A stretch of DNA of 64,000 bases. Origin: Actinobacteria bacterium HGW-Actinobacteria-7. GTDB taxonomy: Bacteria > Actinomycetota > Coriobacteriia > Anaerosomatales > PHET01. The stretch lies in the NCBI GenBank assembly GCA_002841275.1, contig PHET01000005.1, positions 62,001 through 126,000 of the forward strand. The letters run 5' to 3'. Position 1 is the stretch's first letter. The number at the start of each line of letters is the position of its first letter. The notes under the pieces are model-generated. The model ran no database searches. It was not told where the DNA came from and saw only the letters and a program-made list of their open reading frames with translations. A program made the position numbers and the translations under genes. Below, one piece after another: positions 8,701 to 16,302 of the stretch.

Positions 8701-10569
8701 TCCGGCGTAGGCCGAGAAGTCCACGACCACATCGGCACGCTCTGCGGGACCCAACAACAGGCTGTGGTCCTGAACGTTGCCCATCCGGAACATGGTGGGA
8801 TCGGTGATCCATGAGATTGGCTGCTGCGGGATGATTGCCGGCTTGGGCAGGAATCCGCTCTCAGTCGCGATCTGTATCCATTCCGGACCTGCCGTAGCTG
8901 GATCCGGCACGCCACCCACGCGACCGTCAGCCGGCCAGAGATCGGGGAAGCCCGAGGTCTCAACGGCTGGAACCATCTTCACTTCGGTGTTCTTGCGTCC
9001 ATCCGACGTGGTGACTGCGGGATCGGCCACATACATCTGAAGGTTCCAGAAGCGGTCGTCCGAAGCATTCAGAATACGCATCCTGTACGACTTGGGATCG
9101 ACCTCCAGGACCGGATAGGCGGTTCCGTTGACCATCGCGGTGTCGTGATAGGCCTCCATACCCATTGACGGGTTGGGCGTCGCCGGCATCAGCGATGGCT
9201 CCCAAGGCGCGTTGATGGGGTCGTAGTACGGGTTCGGGATGGGCGGATGCGCGATGGCGTCGGCGGGAATCGGCGGCCAGAACCAAGGGCCATAGTGCCA
9301 GCGACCCGTTGCGTTCATCCCGCTCAGGTCCGCAGGGTTCTGTGCCGGAACGTAGACGTGCGGAATCCAGAGGTCGCCGGTCTTGGGCGCCCTGATTCCG
9401 TTCGCGTCCTTCTTGCCGGTGCCCCAGTTCCAGGTCGGGTCGGTGGTCAGAACCGTGTCTTCGTCGACGAATGTCTTGTCCTGAACGATGACTGGGATCT
9501 GATCGGCAGGAATCGTTCCGCTAGCAATGAGGGCCTTCTCAGCATCGTCGGTGATCATGTAACCGGCAGCTTCACCTGCATACACGTTGAGGCGCGTGAT
9601 ACCGAAGCTGTGGTCGTGGTAGAACATCAGACGTGCGCTCTGCTGGTTGGTGTAGAACAGCGTCATCGAACCGGGACCGGGGTCGGGCATGTCGGGAACG
9701 TTCTTGACGCTTACGCCCTTGGGGTACGGCGTGTTCTCGCCCGCGGGAGTGACCCACTGATGCGGCGTGCCGTCGCTGATCCACGGGGTGATACCACCGT
9801 GCAGGTGCAGCAGACCGCGGTTCTGCGTGTAACTCTCACCGGCGATGGGGCCATCTCCAGCGCCCATGACACTGGTGTCGACAGGAATGAAAAGGTCACC
9901 CGCCTCACCGGTAGGCAGCTTGTTGGTGAACTTGATGCGAACGGGGCGGTTCTTGGTCGCAGTGATGAACGGTCCGAAGAACTGAATCGGGTCTGGCGCG
10001 ATCGTATTGTTGCCAAACTCGTCCGTCCCCTTGTTGACCTGAACATAGCCCCGCAACGTCGTGGGGGGCAGGTCAGAGTGCATCTGCTCGGTAAACTGCC
10101 TGAGCTCGATCTCGTAGTAGTCCGAGCCGGGGTACGTGGTCGTATCCGGCTTCGCGACCGAGATGAACTGGCCCAGATTGTTCACGCCACCAGCACCCAG
10201 TCCTGGCATGCCGTCCACAAACTTGCGCAGCGGCGGGCTGAAGGCCCAGTTAGGGGTGGAGCCGAAGTAGTCGGGAATTCCTCCCTGCGAAGGGACGATT
10301 GATGCAGAGGGTGCCACCAGCGCAGACGATCCGACGCCGCCTGCGAGCTGCGCGATCTTCTTCTGCAGATTCATCCTCGCCGCCGCCGCGTCGCGTTCGC
10401 TCTGGTCAATGCGGAAGCTCTCGACGCGAGCTACTTTGGCCTTCAAGGCCGCTGCGCTCAATTGCGGACTCTCGGGAACCGCCGCAGAAGCGCCCGCGAC
10501 CCCCCCGAATACCATCAGAACAGCTATCAGTGCCAACCGCGTCAAAGTACGCCAGCCGGACCCGCCCAT
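5731..10569 (-). CDS. Exported multicopper oxidase fused to FN3, Gly-rich repeat and CWB2 wall-binding domains
   Basis: 1612 aa. A signal peptide (TRLALIAVLMVFGGVAGASAA) is followed by a large multicopper oxidase module (about residues 40-960) with all four copper motifs: HLHGG, YHDHS, HPIHFHLFD and HCHILSHEEMDMM. A fibronectin-III-like domain follows (about 965-1065), then three ~75-residue 'bacterial repeats' (ITPxAGxGGxISPS...VMIDGVS), then three CWB2 repeats (about 1300-1612) with RLYGADRFGTS, RIGGADAYATS and YILGGTGAVPE. The protein should be a wall-anchored oxidase acting outside the cell; the electron donor (Cu+, Mn2+, Fe2+ or phenolics) cannot be read from sequence. The ATG at 10569 has a GGGGTG site 7 nt upstream; a start at 10638 is less likely. 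Upstream lies a pair of direct repeats. Confidence 0.93.
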   Translation of the reverse strand: MGGSGWRTLTRLALIAVLMVFGGVAGASAAVPESPQLSAAALKAKVARVESFRIDQSERDAAAARMNLQKKIAQLAGGVGSSALVAPSASIVPSQGGIPDYFGSTPNWAFSPPLRKFVDGMPGLGAGGVNNLGQFISVAKPDTTTYPGSDYYEIELRQFTEQMHSDLPPTTLRGYVQVNKGTDEFGNNTIAPDPIQFFGPFITATKNRPVRIKFTNKLPTGEAGDLFIPVDTSVMGAGDGPIAGESYTQNRGLLHLHGGITPWISDGTPHQWVTPAGENTPYPKGVSVKNVPDMPDPGPGSMTLFYTNQQSARLMFYHDHSFGITRLNVYAGEAAGYMITDDAEKALIASGTIPADQIPVIVQDKTFVDEDTVLTTDPTWNWGTGKKDANGIRAPKTGDLWIPHVYVPAQNPADLSGMNATGRWHYGPWFWPPIPADAIAHPPIPNPYYDPINAPWEPSLMPATPNPSMGMEAYHDTAMVNGTAYPVLEVDPKSYRMRILNASDDRFWNLQMYVADPAVTTSDGRKNTEVKMVPAVETSGFPDLWPADGRVGGVPDPATAGPEWIQIATESGFLPKPAIIPQQPISWITDPTMFRMGNVQDHSLLLGPAERADVVVDFSAYAGKTLILYNDSPTAFPALDARTDYFTGMPDMTDTGGPAGTLPGFGSNTRTIMQIKVAATPAAAPFDLTALEDAFASNNERPGVFKASQNPIHVPDARYDSAYNDTFTADPYVRIYQNEMTFQTLDSRTVTMPLEPKAIQDETSEVWDLEYGRMSGKIGVEMPRTNATNANFVLYGYSDPVVEYLQDSMTPLSPIGEDGTQIWKITHNGVDTHPIHFHLFDVQLINRVGWDNAVTVPDDNELGWKDTVRVSPLEDTIVALKPVAPKLDFGVPDSVRPLNPTLPLNSMMGFSNINPLTGQAYPAGSEIKNVMTNFGWEYVWHCHILSHEEMDMMRPMSLAVARSVPDSPTLAANGLPGSPIDLAWTDGTPVGDPGTLGNPANEVGFRVERATVTSQGVESTYTVLGIVPANQTNYQDNTTVDGKAYRYIVYAFNAATAGIASNAVTVSPPAFFDTYVITPMAGVGGTISPSTPQGVPVGSDSPTFTITPEPGYTLVDVMIDGVSVGTGAEYKFFNVTADHALWALFAKDAFTITPSAGAHGNISPSWDQIVDRGTDSTTFTMSPNMGYHVADVMIDGVSIGVVDSYTFTNVLADHTIDVSFALNMYTITPTAGSGGTITPSTPQMVNWSSDSPTFTIAPLPGNYISSVKIDGVNIGPITEYAFKNVRANHTLDVTFGVKIIYRYAYSKYWSALSAAKAAYPGWAGVTDVVIAAGDSGELNLFEAATAPGLAGAYGAPLLLSDPTILRNDLRDALIAMPDGVKVHLVGRGVSTPLRNAIARIPGVASVDRLYGADRFGTSVAVARRMKLILGSAFPDTALVASAQSMNNIWDSVVASPVSARQHYPLLFVNTAGVPTDVGAALYDLGLSNRYILGGTGAVPETVRSALGVDPANRIGGADAYATSALFAQRAVDNGWLSGGTVGFASNPDLADWAGAYMGVRGGPILYVRSTSVPGSVATYLTANSTVIKRGYVFGATSTLSEAVRLILLDLIK

Positions 10570-10734
10570 GCCGTACACCCCGTCTCTCGTGTTTGCCTCT
10601 CGGAGAGCCGTGTCGACCACTCCGCCGACGATCGTCAAACCCAGCGACCGTCGCCTGTGCGCTTTCTGTGGAGCCTAAGTGGAATTGTGATACCCCATAA
10701 CGCTTGCAGGTATCGCGCCAACCCTAAGTAAAAA

Positions 10735-10768
10735 GCGCTGAGCGGCACTCATTTGCGCTGAGCGGCAC
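10735..10768. repeat. Two 14-bp direct repeats with 20-bp spacing upstream of the multicopper oxidase
   Basis: The 14-mer GCGCTGAGCGGCAC occurs exactly at 10735-10748 and 10755-10768, start to start 20 bp, so both copies face the same side of the helix. They lie between the lipoprotein stop (10790) and the oxidase start (10569). On the minus strand the copy nearer the oxidase runs into TTTTT, so part of this element could also act in termination of the lipoprotein transcript. A tandem regulator site is the alternative. Confidence 0.6.
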
Positions 10769-10789
10769 GCACCGGACCAGCGCGGCCGT

Positions 10790-11659
10790 TCACTCCGGAG
10801 TGATCCGCTTCGAGACGATGACCCCAGCTGAGCTGTAGGGACGATCGGTCGAGCCCAGAGGGTCAGCATCCGAGTAGTCGAACAGACCCGGACCTCCGCG
10901 ATCGGCATGCACCGTGACGACAACTTGGTCGGAGACCGGCGTCTCGCTCAGCGGCACCCGAATCTGTTGAGACTCACCCGCTCCGACGCTCACCAGGCCG
11001 ATTCGAATACCAGGCAACCCGTTCTCAACCTCATTGACGGAGATCCACGAAGGCGCGGTAGTGATCAGATACGGAACCACCAAGGTGCGCTCCCGAAGAC
11101 TCTGGTCCTCAACCTGAATGAGCACACTGTTCGCTTCGACCTCGATGCCAAGGCGGTCAAGCACCAACGGCAGCTGAACCGGGTCTCTCCCCGCGTTAAC
11201 CTGACTGTCGAAACTCCGCGCTGCATTCTCGGGGTCATATTCGAGGGTCTTGCGCTTGCCTCGGTCGACGTGGAGCGACAGCAGCGCGAGTTCGCTCTCT
11301 GCCGCGGTGAGCCGGATGAGTACATCACTGCTCGACCCCCTGGGGACCCAGGTTGCGCCGAGGACCGCACCGGGAGACAAGGCCGAACGCACCACCACCC
11401 AGCCGTCGACCGGAGCAACCACCCGTGAGACCATCACACCTCGTGAGGAGACGGCACCCGCCGCTACTGTGAGGGTGGCATCCCGAGCCGTGGCTACAAC
11501 GGCATTGTCTCCACCCCCCACCCCCATGCCCATGGCCCCACCAGACGCTGCTGGCCCTTGTTCCTGGCGCGACTGCAACTGACAACCAGCCGATGTGGCC
11601 GCGAGCACCAGACCAAGTACTACCACGATGGGCCGACGAATCAGATGACGGATAGGCAA
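10790..11659 (-). CDS. Lipoprotein with two DUF7282-like beta domains
   Basis: 289 aa. The start is taken as TTG at 11659 (GAGAGG ribosome-binding site about 10 nt upstream), giving a compact lipoprotein signal IRRPIVVVLGLVLAATSAGC with lipobox TSAGC. After a Gly/Met-rich linker come two related ~110-residue beta domains. The first contains VDGWVVVRSALSPGAVLGATWV, the second contains PSWISVNEVENGLPGIRIGLVSV, and each ends in VxVHADRG-type strands with SDVLIRL or SDQVVV. This arrangement resembles the paired DUF7282 domains of archaeal and actinobacterial exported proteins; that match is from memory of the pattern. Function unknown. It lies downstream of the one-haem surface protein on the same strand, with a hairpin between them. 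Confidence 0.75.
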   Translation of the reverse strand: MPIRHLIRRPIVVVLGLVLAATSAGCQLQSRQEQGPAASGGAMGMGVGGGDNAVVATARDATLTVAAGAVSSRGVMVSRVVAPVDGWVVVRSALSPGAVLGATWVPRGSSSDVLIRLTAAESELALLSLHVDRGKRKTLEYDPENAARSFDSQVNAGRDPVQLPLVLDRLGIEVEANSVLIQVEDQSLRERTLVVPYLITTAPSWISVNEVENGLPGIRIGLVSVGAGESQQIRVPLSETPVSDQVVVTVHADRGGPGLFDYSDADPLGSTDRPYSSAGVIVSKRITPE

Positions 11660-11732
11660 AACGGAGACCTCTCTTTTCGCGGCCGCGATGCTCTTCACGT
11701 CTGGGCTAACTCGACTTCGAAGCATACAGCAC

Positions 11733-11763
11733 GGTGCCCGCGCTCCTTGGGGGCGCGGGCACC
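11733..11763 (-). terminator. GC-rich hairpin downstream of the one-haem surface protein gene
   Basis: Inverted repeat GGTGCCCGCGC / GCGCGGGCACC, extendable to 14 bp with one G-T pair and a 3-nt loop, 28 bp past the stop of the gene at 11791. No clear T-tract; assigned as terminator by position. Confidence 0.6.
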
Positions 11764-11790
11764 TATGAACACATCTGGAGAATGGTTCGG

Positions 11791-13020
11791 CTACTTCACC
11801 GTCACGTAGCGGTAGGTGCTGTAAGTTGCCGCATACTTGGAGTCTGCAGCGTGGTACGAGCGTAGGCGCCACTTACCCGTGTACGGGAGCGTGAAACGCG
11901 CCGTGTACTTGGTGTAGGTCGAGTAGTTCGACGCCTTGGCGGATACCGTCTTGCGCAGAACCCACTTGCCTGACTGGTAGCGGTAGGCCCTGATCTTGAC
12001 GGGATACGTCCCCGAGGTGTGACGGGGCTTCAAGTATCCGTAGGACGTGAACGCCTTGCCCTTGCCGATCTTCGTCGGCGCGGTGGACCTGGTCAGATAG
12101 ACACGCGGAGTCACCATGGCTGCAGCGCTCGTGGTAGATGCGAAGTCCGTGTCGCCGCTGAACCTGACACGGAAGTACCTCTTGCTGGCTGCAGTGGACT
12201 TGAGCGTGTAGGCACCCAGCGCGTCCGTCACGGTGCTGACCGACGTATCGCGCCACGTGGTGTTGTTCGTCGAATACTGCAGCACCACGGTCTTACCCGA
12301 AAGTGCCGACGTGGAGGAGAGCACACCCGTGAAGGTGGCGGTTCCACCGTACGACACTACAGTTGTATTCGCCTTGAAAGTCGCTGACGTGGGCAGAGCA
12401 AGACCCACTGTGAACGTCGCCGAGCCATGGGGGGATTCCGCGTTGCCCGAGTTGTCGACCGACCAGTACTCAACCGTATGAGTGCCCGGAGTGCCGACCA
12501 CGACGGACGTACCAGCGACCTGGGACCCGCCGTCAACGATGTAGTACGTGGTCGCCACGCCTGAGCCACCGGCGTCTGTCGCGCTCAGGAGCACCGTCGC
12601 CGTGGCCGCATACGAGACTTGCGCGTCCGATGCCGTGACAGGGGCAGTCGTGTCAGGCGGGGGCGTCGGGGTAACGCTCTTGGTCCCAAGACCGCTGGAG
12701 GTCGTCGGGCCCTTCACCGCAAACACGGTGTAGGTCTTGCCAACCGTTGCCGAGAAAGAACCGCTTGAACTGTTGATCAGCGCGACCTTGGTCGAACCGT
12801 TGAAGACGGCGATCGCATAGGCGCCCGACGCGCTGACGTTGTAGCTGGCAGTCGTCCCGTTGTTCGAGACCGGAGTGAGCGCCACGGTCAGCGCCGAACC
12901 ACCGTGACAGTTGTCGCACGTTATCGTCTTGCTCGGAGTCGCCACCGCCGAGGAAACCCCGGCGAACGCGACTCCCAGTGAAACGGCGGCGAGTACCACA
13001 CCTTGCGTGAGCTTTCTCAA
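11791..13020 (-). CDS. Exported surface protein: single CxxCH site, Ig-like domains and conserved C-terminal module
   Basis: 409 aa. TTG at 13020 is preferred as start because GGAGGTGG lies 5 nt upstream; the GTG at 13029 overlaps that site. A signal peptide (KLTQGVVLAAVSLGVAFAGVSSA) is followed at once by one haem-binding motif, CDNCHGG. An Ig/OmpL47-like domain comes next (TVEYWSVDNSGNAES), then a second Ig-like domain (SYGGTATFTGVL). The C-terminal ~100-residue module contains SYGYLKPRHTSGTYPVKIR and ends TYRYVTVK. The same last two domains occur in the NHL protein at 57892-61671, so this tail is probably a surface-attachment or assembly module. The specific role is unknown. Confidence 0.85.
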   Translation of the reverse strand: MRKLTQGVVLAAVSLGVAFAGVSSAVATPSKTITCDNCHGGSALTVALTPVSNNGTTASYNVSASGAYAIAVFNGSTKVALINSSSGSFSATVGKTYTVFAVKGPTTSSGLGTKSVTPTPPPDTTAPVTASDAQVSYAATATVLLSATDAGGSGVATTYYIVDGGSQVAGTSVVVGTPGTHTVEYWSVDNSGNAESPHGSATFTVGLALPTSATFKANTTVVSYGGTATFTGVLSSTSALSGKTVVLQYSTNNTTWRDTSVSTVTDALGAYTLKSTAASKRYFRVRFSGDTDFASTTSAAAMVTPRVYLTRSTAPTKIGKGKAFTSYGYLKPRHTSGTYPVKIRAYRYQSGKWVLRKTVSAKASNYSTYTKYTARFTLPYTGKWRLRSYHAADSKYAATYSTYRYVTVK

Positions 13021-13125
13021 GAGAACCACCTCCAGAACGTACGCTCAGCGAAACCGATTCACGCTGACAGCGCATGGGCGGCAAAGAAGCAGTGCGTATG
13101 CCACCGTCCCGAAGATGAGAAGACC

Positions 13126-14475
13126 CTAAGACCCGACTTTGTCGCGCTGACGTTTCCCGTATGCAAGCATCCCTACCGCCACCGCGACCACAGCCAGCCC
13201 AATGCCCGGCACCACGCCCGGCATAGAGAGGGGGTCCCGTCCGCCCAAGGGGACCGCATTTCGTCGCAAGGCCTTCCATTCAGACAAGATCGCCCTTGAG
13301 TCGACCTTCTTGACCGTGCCAAGGCCATTCTTGGTCGCTTTCACCATCGTGCCGGAACCTAGTTCCGCGACATGGGCACCGCCCGGAACAGCGAACGTGG
13401 CTCGTCCGGACAAGACCGTGAGCGTACTGGCTTGGGGCGACTCAGTAAGAACCCATTCGGAGTGCGCGCCTGCCACGACCCCGAAGTTCATGGCTGTTCT
13501 TGACCCCGCCTCATCGGCCGTATCCGGGTGCCCCACCAGCGCGCGCCCGCGTCTCAGCCGGGCACCATACGCTTCCCTGCGAAGCAGCTCCACCGATGAG
13601 TGCGCCCCCAAGACGTAGCGTGCCCCGTCCGTGTACTCGAGTTCGAGGAAGCTGCCTTCCCCTGTGGAGATGATGGTCCCCAGAGGAATCCGATACCGGG
13701 TCATGTCTGTTGACCCCGTCCGCAGGGTCGCACGCTTTCCATCCGGATAGGCGAACATCACCCGACCGCTGTATGACACCAACCGCGCCGCGACTGCCGT
13801 GTCCTCCTCGGAAGCGAGGCCTACCCCGTCCGGAAGCGACTTCTCCCCGGACCAACCGAGAAAGGCATTGGGGTCGTCGATACTCAAGCGGATATAGAGC
13901 GGACGGAGTTCGATGTAGTGAAGGCCGTCGAGGGCCTCTCGGACGACTTCGCCGTTGATTGGTCCATCTACACGGGCAACTCCACCTGTCTGCGTGAACC
14001 TGCCGGTCGGCCCACCGCTGAAGGTGAGGAAGTAGACGGGCTCCGCGTATGGATCCAACACATCTTTGGCAGGAACGTTTTCAGACTGTCCGTCGGTGTC
14101 TTGAACCTTCCCGCCGATCTCACGGGGCTTGGCCTTGGGCACCTCAAGCCCTGGGGAGAGGTACTCCCTGACGAAGTCTATGCGCGCCTCGGCATATTGC
14201 ACGCCACCTTGAACACCCACGTTGAAGAAGCTCAGCCGCAGGCCTTCTCGGTACTCGACATCCAGTCGATCTCCGGGCTCGGGCGTGTATCCGCCATTCT
14301 CGTCCAACGCCGAAGCGCCATCGGCCCTGAAGACGCCACCGCTCTGAGGCAACTCCCACTGGTGTGCTGTGACCTCGGCCGGCTGCACACCGAGTGGGAC
14401 CGCAGCCAAGGCGACGCCGGGCAACGCCACGAACATGGCGAGCGCAAGAACGATGGTATGCCCAAATCGACGCAT
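13126..14475 (-). CDS. Exported FecR-domain protein with C-terminal membrane helix
   Basis: 449 aa. ATG at 14475 with GGGGGA just upstream; signal peptide MRRFGHTIVLALAMFVALPGVALA. The N-terminal half (residues ~30-230) is a beta-rich region I do not recognise. Residues ~250-410 resemble a FecR domain: RYRIPLGTIISTGEGSFLELEYTDG, then ARLRRGRALV, then STLTVLSGRATFAVPGG. A C-terminal helix (VVPGIGLAVVAVAVGMLAYGKRQR) would anchor it with a short basic cytosolic tail. Classical FecR works with an ECF sigma factor and a TonB receptor; neither is present here, so this is more likely a ligand-binding or structural envelope protein of the wider FecR fold. Confidence 0.8.
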   Translation of the reverse strand: MRRFGHTIVLALAMFVALPGVALAAVPLGVQPAEVTAHQWELPQSGGVFRADGASALDENGGYTPEPGDRLDVEYREGLRLSFFNVGVQGGVQYAEARIDFVREYLSPGLEVPKAKPREIGGKVQDTDGQSENVPAKDVLDPYAEPVYFLTFSGGPTGRFTQTGGVARVDGPINGEVVREALDGLHYIELRPLYIRLSIDDPNAFLGWSGEKSLPDGVGLASEEDTAVAARLVSYSGRVMFAYPDGKRATLRTGSTDMTRYRIPLGTIISTGEGSFLELEYTDGARYVLGAHSSVELLRREAYGARLRRGRALVGHPDTADEAGSRTAMNFGVVAGAHSEWVLTESPQASTLTVLSGRATFAVPGGAHVAELGSGTMVKATKNGLGTVKKVDSRAILSEWKALRRNAVPLGGRDPLSMPGVVPGIGLAVVAVAVGMLAYGKRQRDKVGS

Positions 14476-14644
14476 CGATTCCCCCGGATTCGACAACCCC
14501 TCCGCCATCTATTGTAGAGCAGACGAGTCCTTGAACTCACGGCTCTCTCGGCGCTGATTGCGCCGGCGGCGCCAAGGGAACTTCCCTGTGCAGCTCAGGG
14601 CGCTGCCGTACACAACGATTACACAAGAACTGCAAGACGAGCGG

Positions 14645-14658
14645 TACCCCAAGGGGTA
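14645..14658. promoter_or_regulatory. Short inverted repeat TACCCC-AA-GGGGTA upstream of the DUF4405 gene
   Basis: Perfect 6-bp arms around AA, 71 bp before the ATG at 14729 and directly followed by an AT-rich ATATTG. The TACCCC...GGGGTA form resembles operators of CsoR/RcnR-type metal or sulfur regulators. No such regulator is encoded in this window. The rest of the 14476-14728 gap shows no gene. Confidence 0.35.
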
Positions 14659-14728
14659 ATATTGCTGGTGTTTCATCCCATGAGATAGACAGACCGTCTC
14701 GACGCTTGCCAAGGACCGGAGACCTGCG

Positions 14729-15193
14729 ATGCGCATGAAGGCCCGTTTCATACTCGATGCAGCGCTGTTCGTTATCTACCTCATCGCCATGAATACCGAC
14801 GGCACCGGAATACCTGTCCACGAGTGGCTGAGCGTTGGCGTTGCGATCGTCGTGATCATGCACCTACTCACCGAGTGGGAGTGGACGATCAGCGTCCTCT
14901 CCCGGTTCTTTCGCAGGCTGTTCAGCCTTTCTCGTCTGCACTTCGTGGTCGACACGCTCTTGTTCGTGGTCTTCACCCTTGTGATGCTGAGCGGATTCCT
15001 GGTTTCGCAGTCCATCCTGCCGCTCTTTGGCTTCTCGGTGCCCTTCGGCCCGACGTGGCGGATCATCCACGCGGTCTCGGGCGACTTCTCATTGGTCGTA
15101 CTCGGCGTCCATGTGGGACTTCACTGGCGCTGGATCGTCTCGGCGGTCAAGAGAGTCACAGCACAGACACCCGCCCCCGACTCGGCGATGTAG
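14729..15193 (+). CDS. DUF4405 family membrane protein, possible b-type cytochrome
   Basis: 154 aa, four predicted transmembrane helices (residues ~6-20, 30-46, 70-92, 108-130). Histidines are placed as in DUF4405/cytochrome-b561-like proteins: HEWLSVGVAIVVIMH in the second helix, LHFVVD in the third, and IIHAVSGDFSLVVLGVHVGLHWRW in the last. These could ligate haem b and move electrons across the membrane. GGAGA precedes the ATG by about 6 nt. It is followed 9 bp later by a second small membrane protein, so the two are likely one operon. Confidence 0.8.
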   Translation: MRMKARFILDAALFVIYLIAMNTDGTGIPVHEWLSVGVAIVVIMHLLTEWEWTISVLSRFFRRLFSLSRLHFVVDTLLFVVFTLVMLSGFLVSQSILPLFGFSVPFGPTWRIIHAVSGDFSLVVLGVHVGLHWRWIVSAVKRVTAQTPAPDSAM

Positions 15194-15202
15194 GAGCCTC
15201 TC

Positions 15203-15631
15203 ATGCAGACACTCATCAAGGTGTTCGTCATCGTCGCACTCTCGGTCGTCGTGTCGCTGGGGCTCTACGTCTTAGTCGAGTCCCAGTTTTCGATGAGCAT
15301 GGGTCCAGGGGGATTCAGCCCGGGATTCGCCTTTCTGATCAAGATGCGCGCGCAAGAGAATGGCGGGCAGATCGCACCATCGTTCGATGAGATCCAGGCA
15401 TCAGGCGGCGGCATGCCCCCCTTCCTCGCAGGCGCCGGCGGCGGCTTCCCCGGTGCCGAGCCAACCGGGCCGAAGGCCGTGGCAATCGACAAGGGATTCG
15501 ACGCGAGCGCTGCTCCCCGAGAAGAACTCAAGGACCTCGAACACCTGGCAATCGCGGCAGTGATCGCAATCCTGCTCGAACTCGTGCTCTCGCTTGTCGG
15601 CAAGGCCCGCCGTAAGGAGGCTGCAGCCTAG
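15203..15631 (+). CDS. Small two-helix membrane protein of unknown function
   Basis: 142 aa. One N-terminal helix (VFVIVALSVVVSLGLYVLV) and one near the C terminus (HLAIAAVIAILLELVLSLVG) flank a ~75-residue extracytoplasmic loop rich in Gly/Pro/Phe/Met (MSMGPGGFSPG; GGGMPPFLAGAGGGFPG). The C terminus is short and basic (KARRKEAAA). No family recognised. GGAG lies just upstream of the ATG, and the 9-bp gap to the DUF4405 gene suggests coupled expression and perhaps a shared complex. Confidence 0.7.
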   Translation: MQTLIKVFVIVALSVVVSLGLYVLVESQFSMSMGPGGFSPGFAFLIKMRAQENGGQIAPSFDEIQASGGGMPPFLAGAGGGFPGAEPTGPKAVAIDKGFDASAAPREELKDLEHLAIAAVIAILLELVLSLVGKARRKEAAA

Positions 15632-15647
15632 CGCCGCCTAACCGGAA

Positions 15648-16238
15648 CTAGACCGTCTGGACCACGGCCATCGCCGTGAGGCGACGAATCTGGCCGACGA
15701 CCTCGTTGATGGGCCGACCGGGTTCGAACGCCAGCCAGTCCAGGGCCGCCGTTGCGGTCAACACGAACAGAGCACGTGCGGCAAACTGCGGGTCGATGTC
15801 CGGTCGCAGTTCGCCACCTTCGACACCGCGCTCGAGCTGCTGTCGAATGATGGTCACGATGCGCTCACGCACCAACTCGAGCGCATCGCGCCAAGCGCGA
15901 TCCTCGCGCCACAACTCGGTCACCACCAGCTTCGTGAAGGCACAATGCTCTTGGATGAAGGCAAGCTCGGCGTAGGTGAGCGCCTCGAGCGCTTCACGGG
16001 CCGTCGATGACCCGTCCACCGCCGCCCGCATACGTTCCGCCAGCGGCTCGAGCCCCTCGGCAATGAGCGCGGTCACGAGCTCTGCTTTGCTCCCGAAATG
16101 GTAGTAGACCGTCCCTTTTGCCACTCCTGCTCGTACTGCGATCTCATCGACGGTCGTCGAACCGAACCCCTGCTCACCGAGGAGTTCTGTCGCCACCTCG
16201 AACAAACGGGCGCGGGTTCTGTCCTTGTCTCGTACCAC
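15648..16238 (-). CDS. TetR/AcrR family transcriptional regulator
   Basis: 196 aa. The N-terminal DNA-binding domain has the family signature: RLFEVATELLGEQGFGSTTVDEIAVRAGVAKGTVYYHFGSKAELV. The remainder is a helical ligand-binding domain of normal size. It is the second gene after the YhgE-like gene on the same strand (64-bp gap). A 30-bp palindrome upstream of that gene is the likely operator, so the pair would form an autoregulated operon relieved by an unknown ligand. GTG start with GAGGAGA about 5 nt upstream. Confidence 0.93.
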   Translation of the reverse strand: MVRDKDRTRARLFEVATELLGEQGFGSTTVDEIAVRAGVAKGTVYYHFGSKAELVTALIAEGLEPLAERMRAAVDGSSTAREALEALTYAELAFIQEHCAFTKLVVTELWREDRAWRDALELVRERIVTIIRQQLERGVEGGELRPDIDPQFAARALFVLTATAALDWLAFEPGRPINEVVGQIRRLTAMAVVQTV

Positions 16239-16302
16239 GTGTCTCTCCTCGAAAATGCTCAGGCGATTCTACTGGCTCGCTCACGTATCGTGCGCCTCGT
16301 TA

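Noticed and set aside
9247-10302. 351-codon open frame on the plus strand inside the multicopper oxidase gene
   Set aside because: It lies wholly antisense to a protein with intact copper motifs, has no recognisable domain and has an Arg/Gly/Val-rich composition typical of shadow frames in GC-rich DNA.
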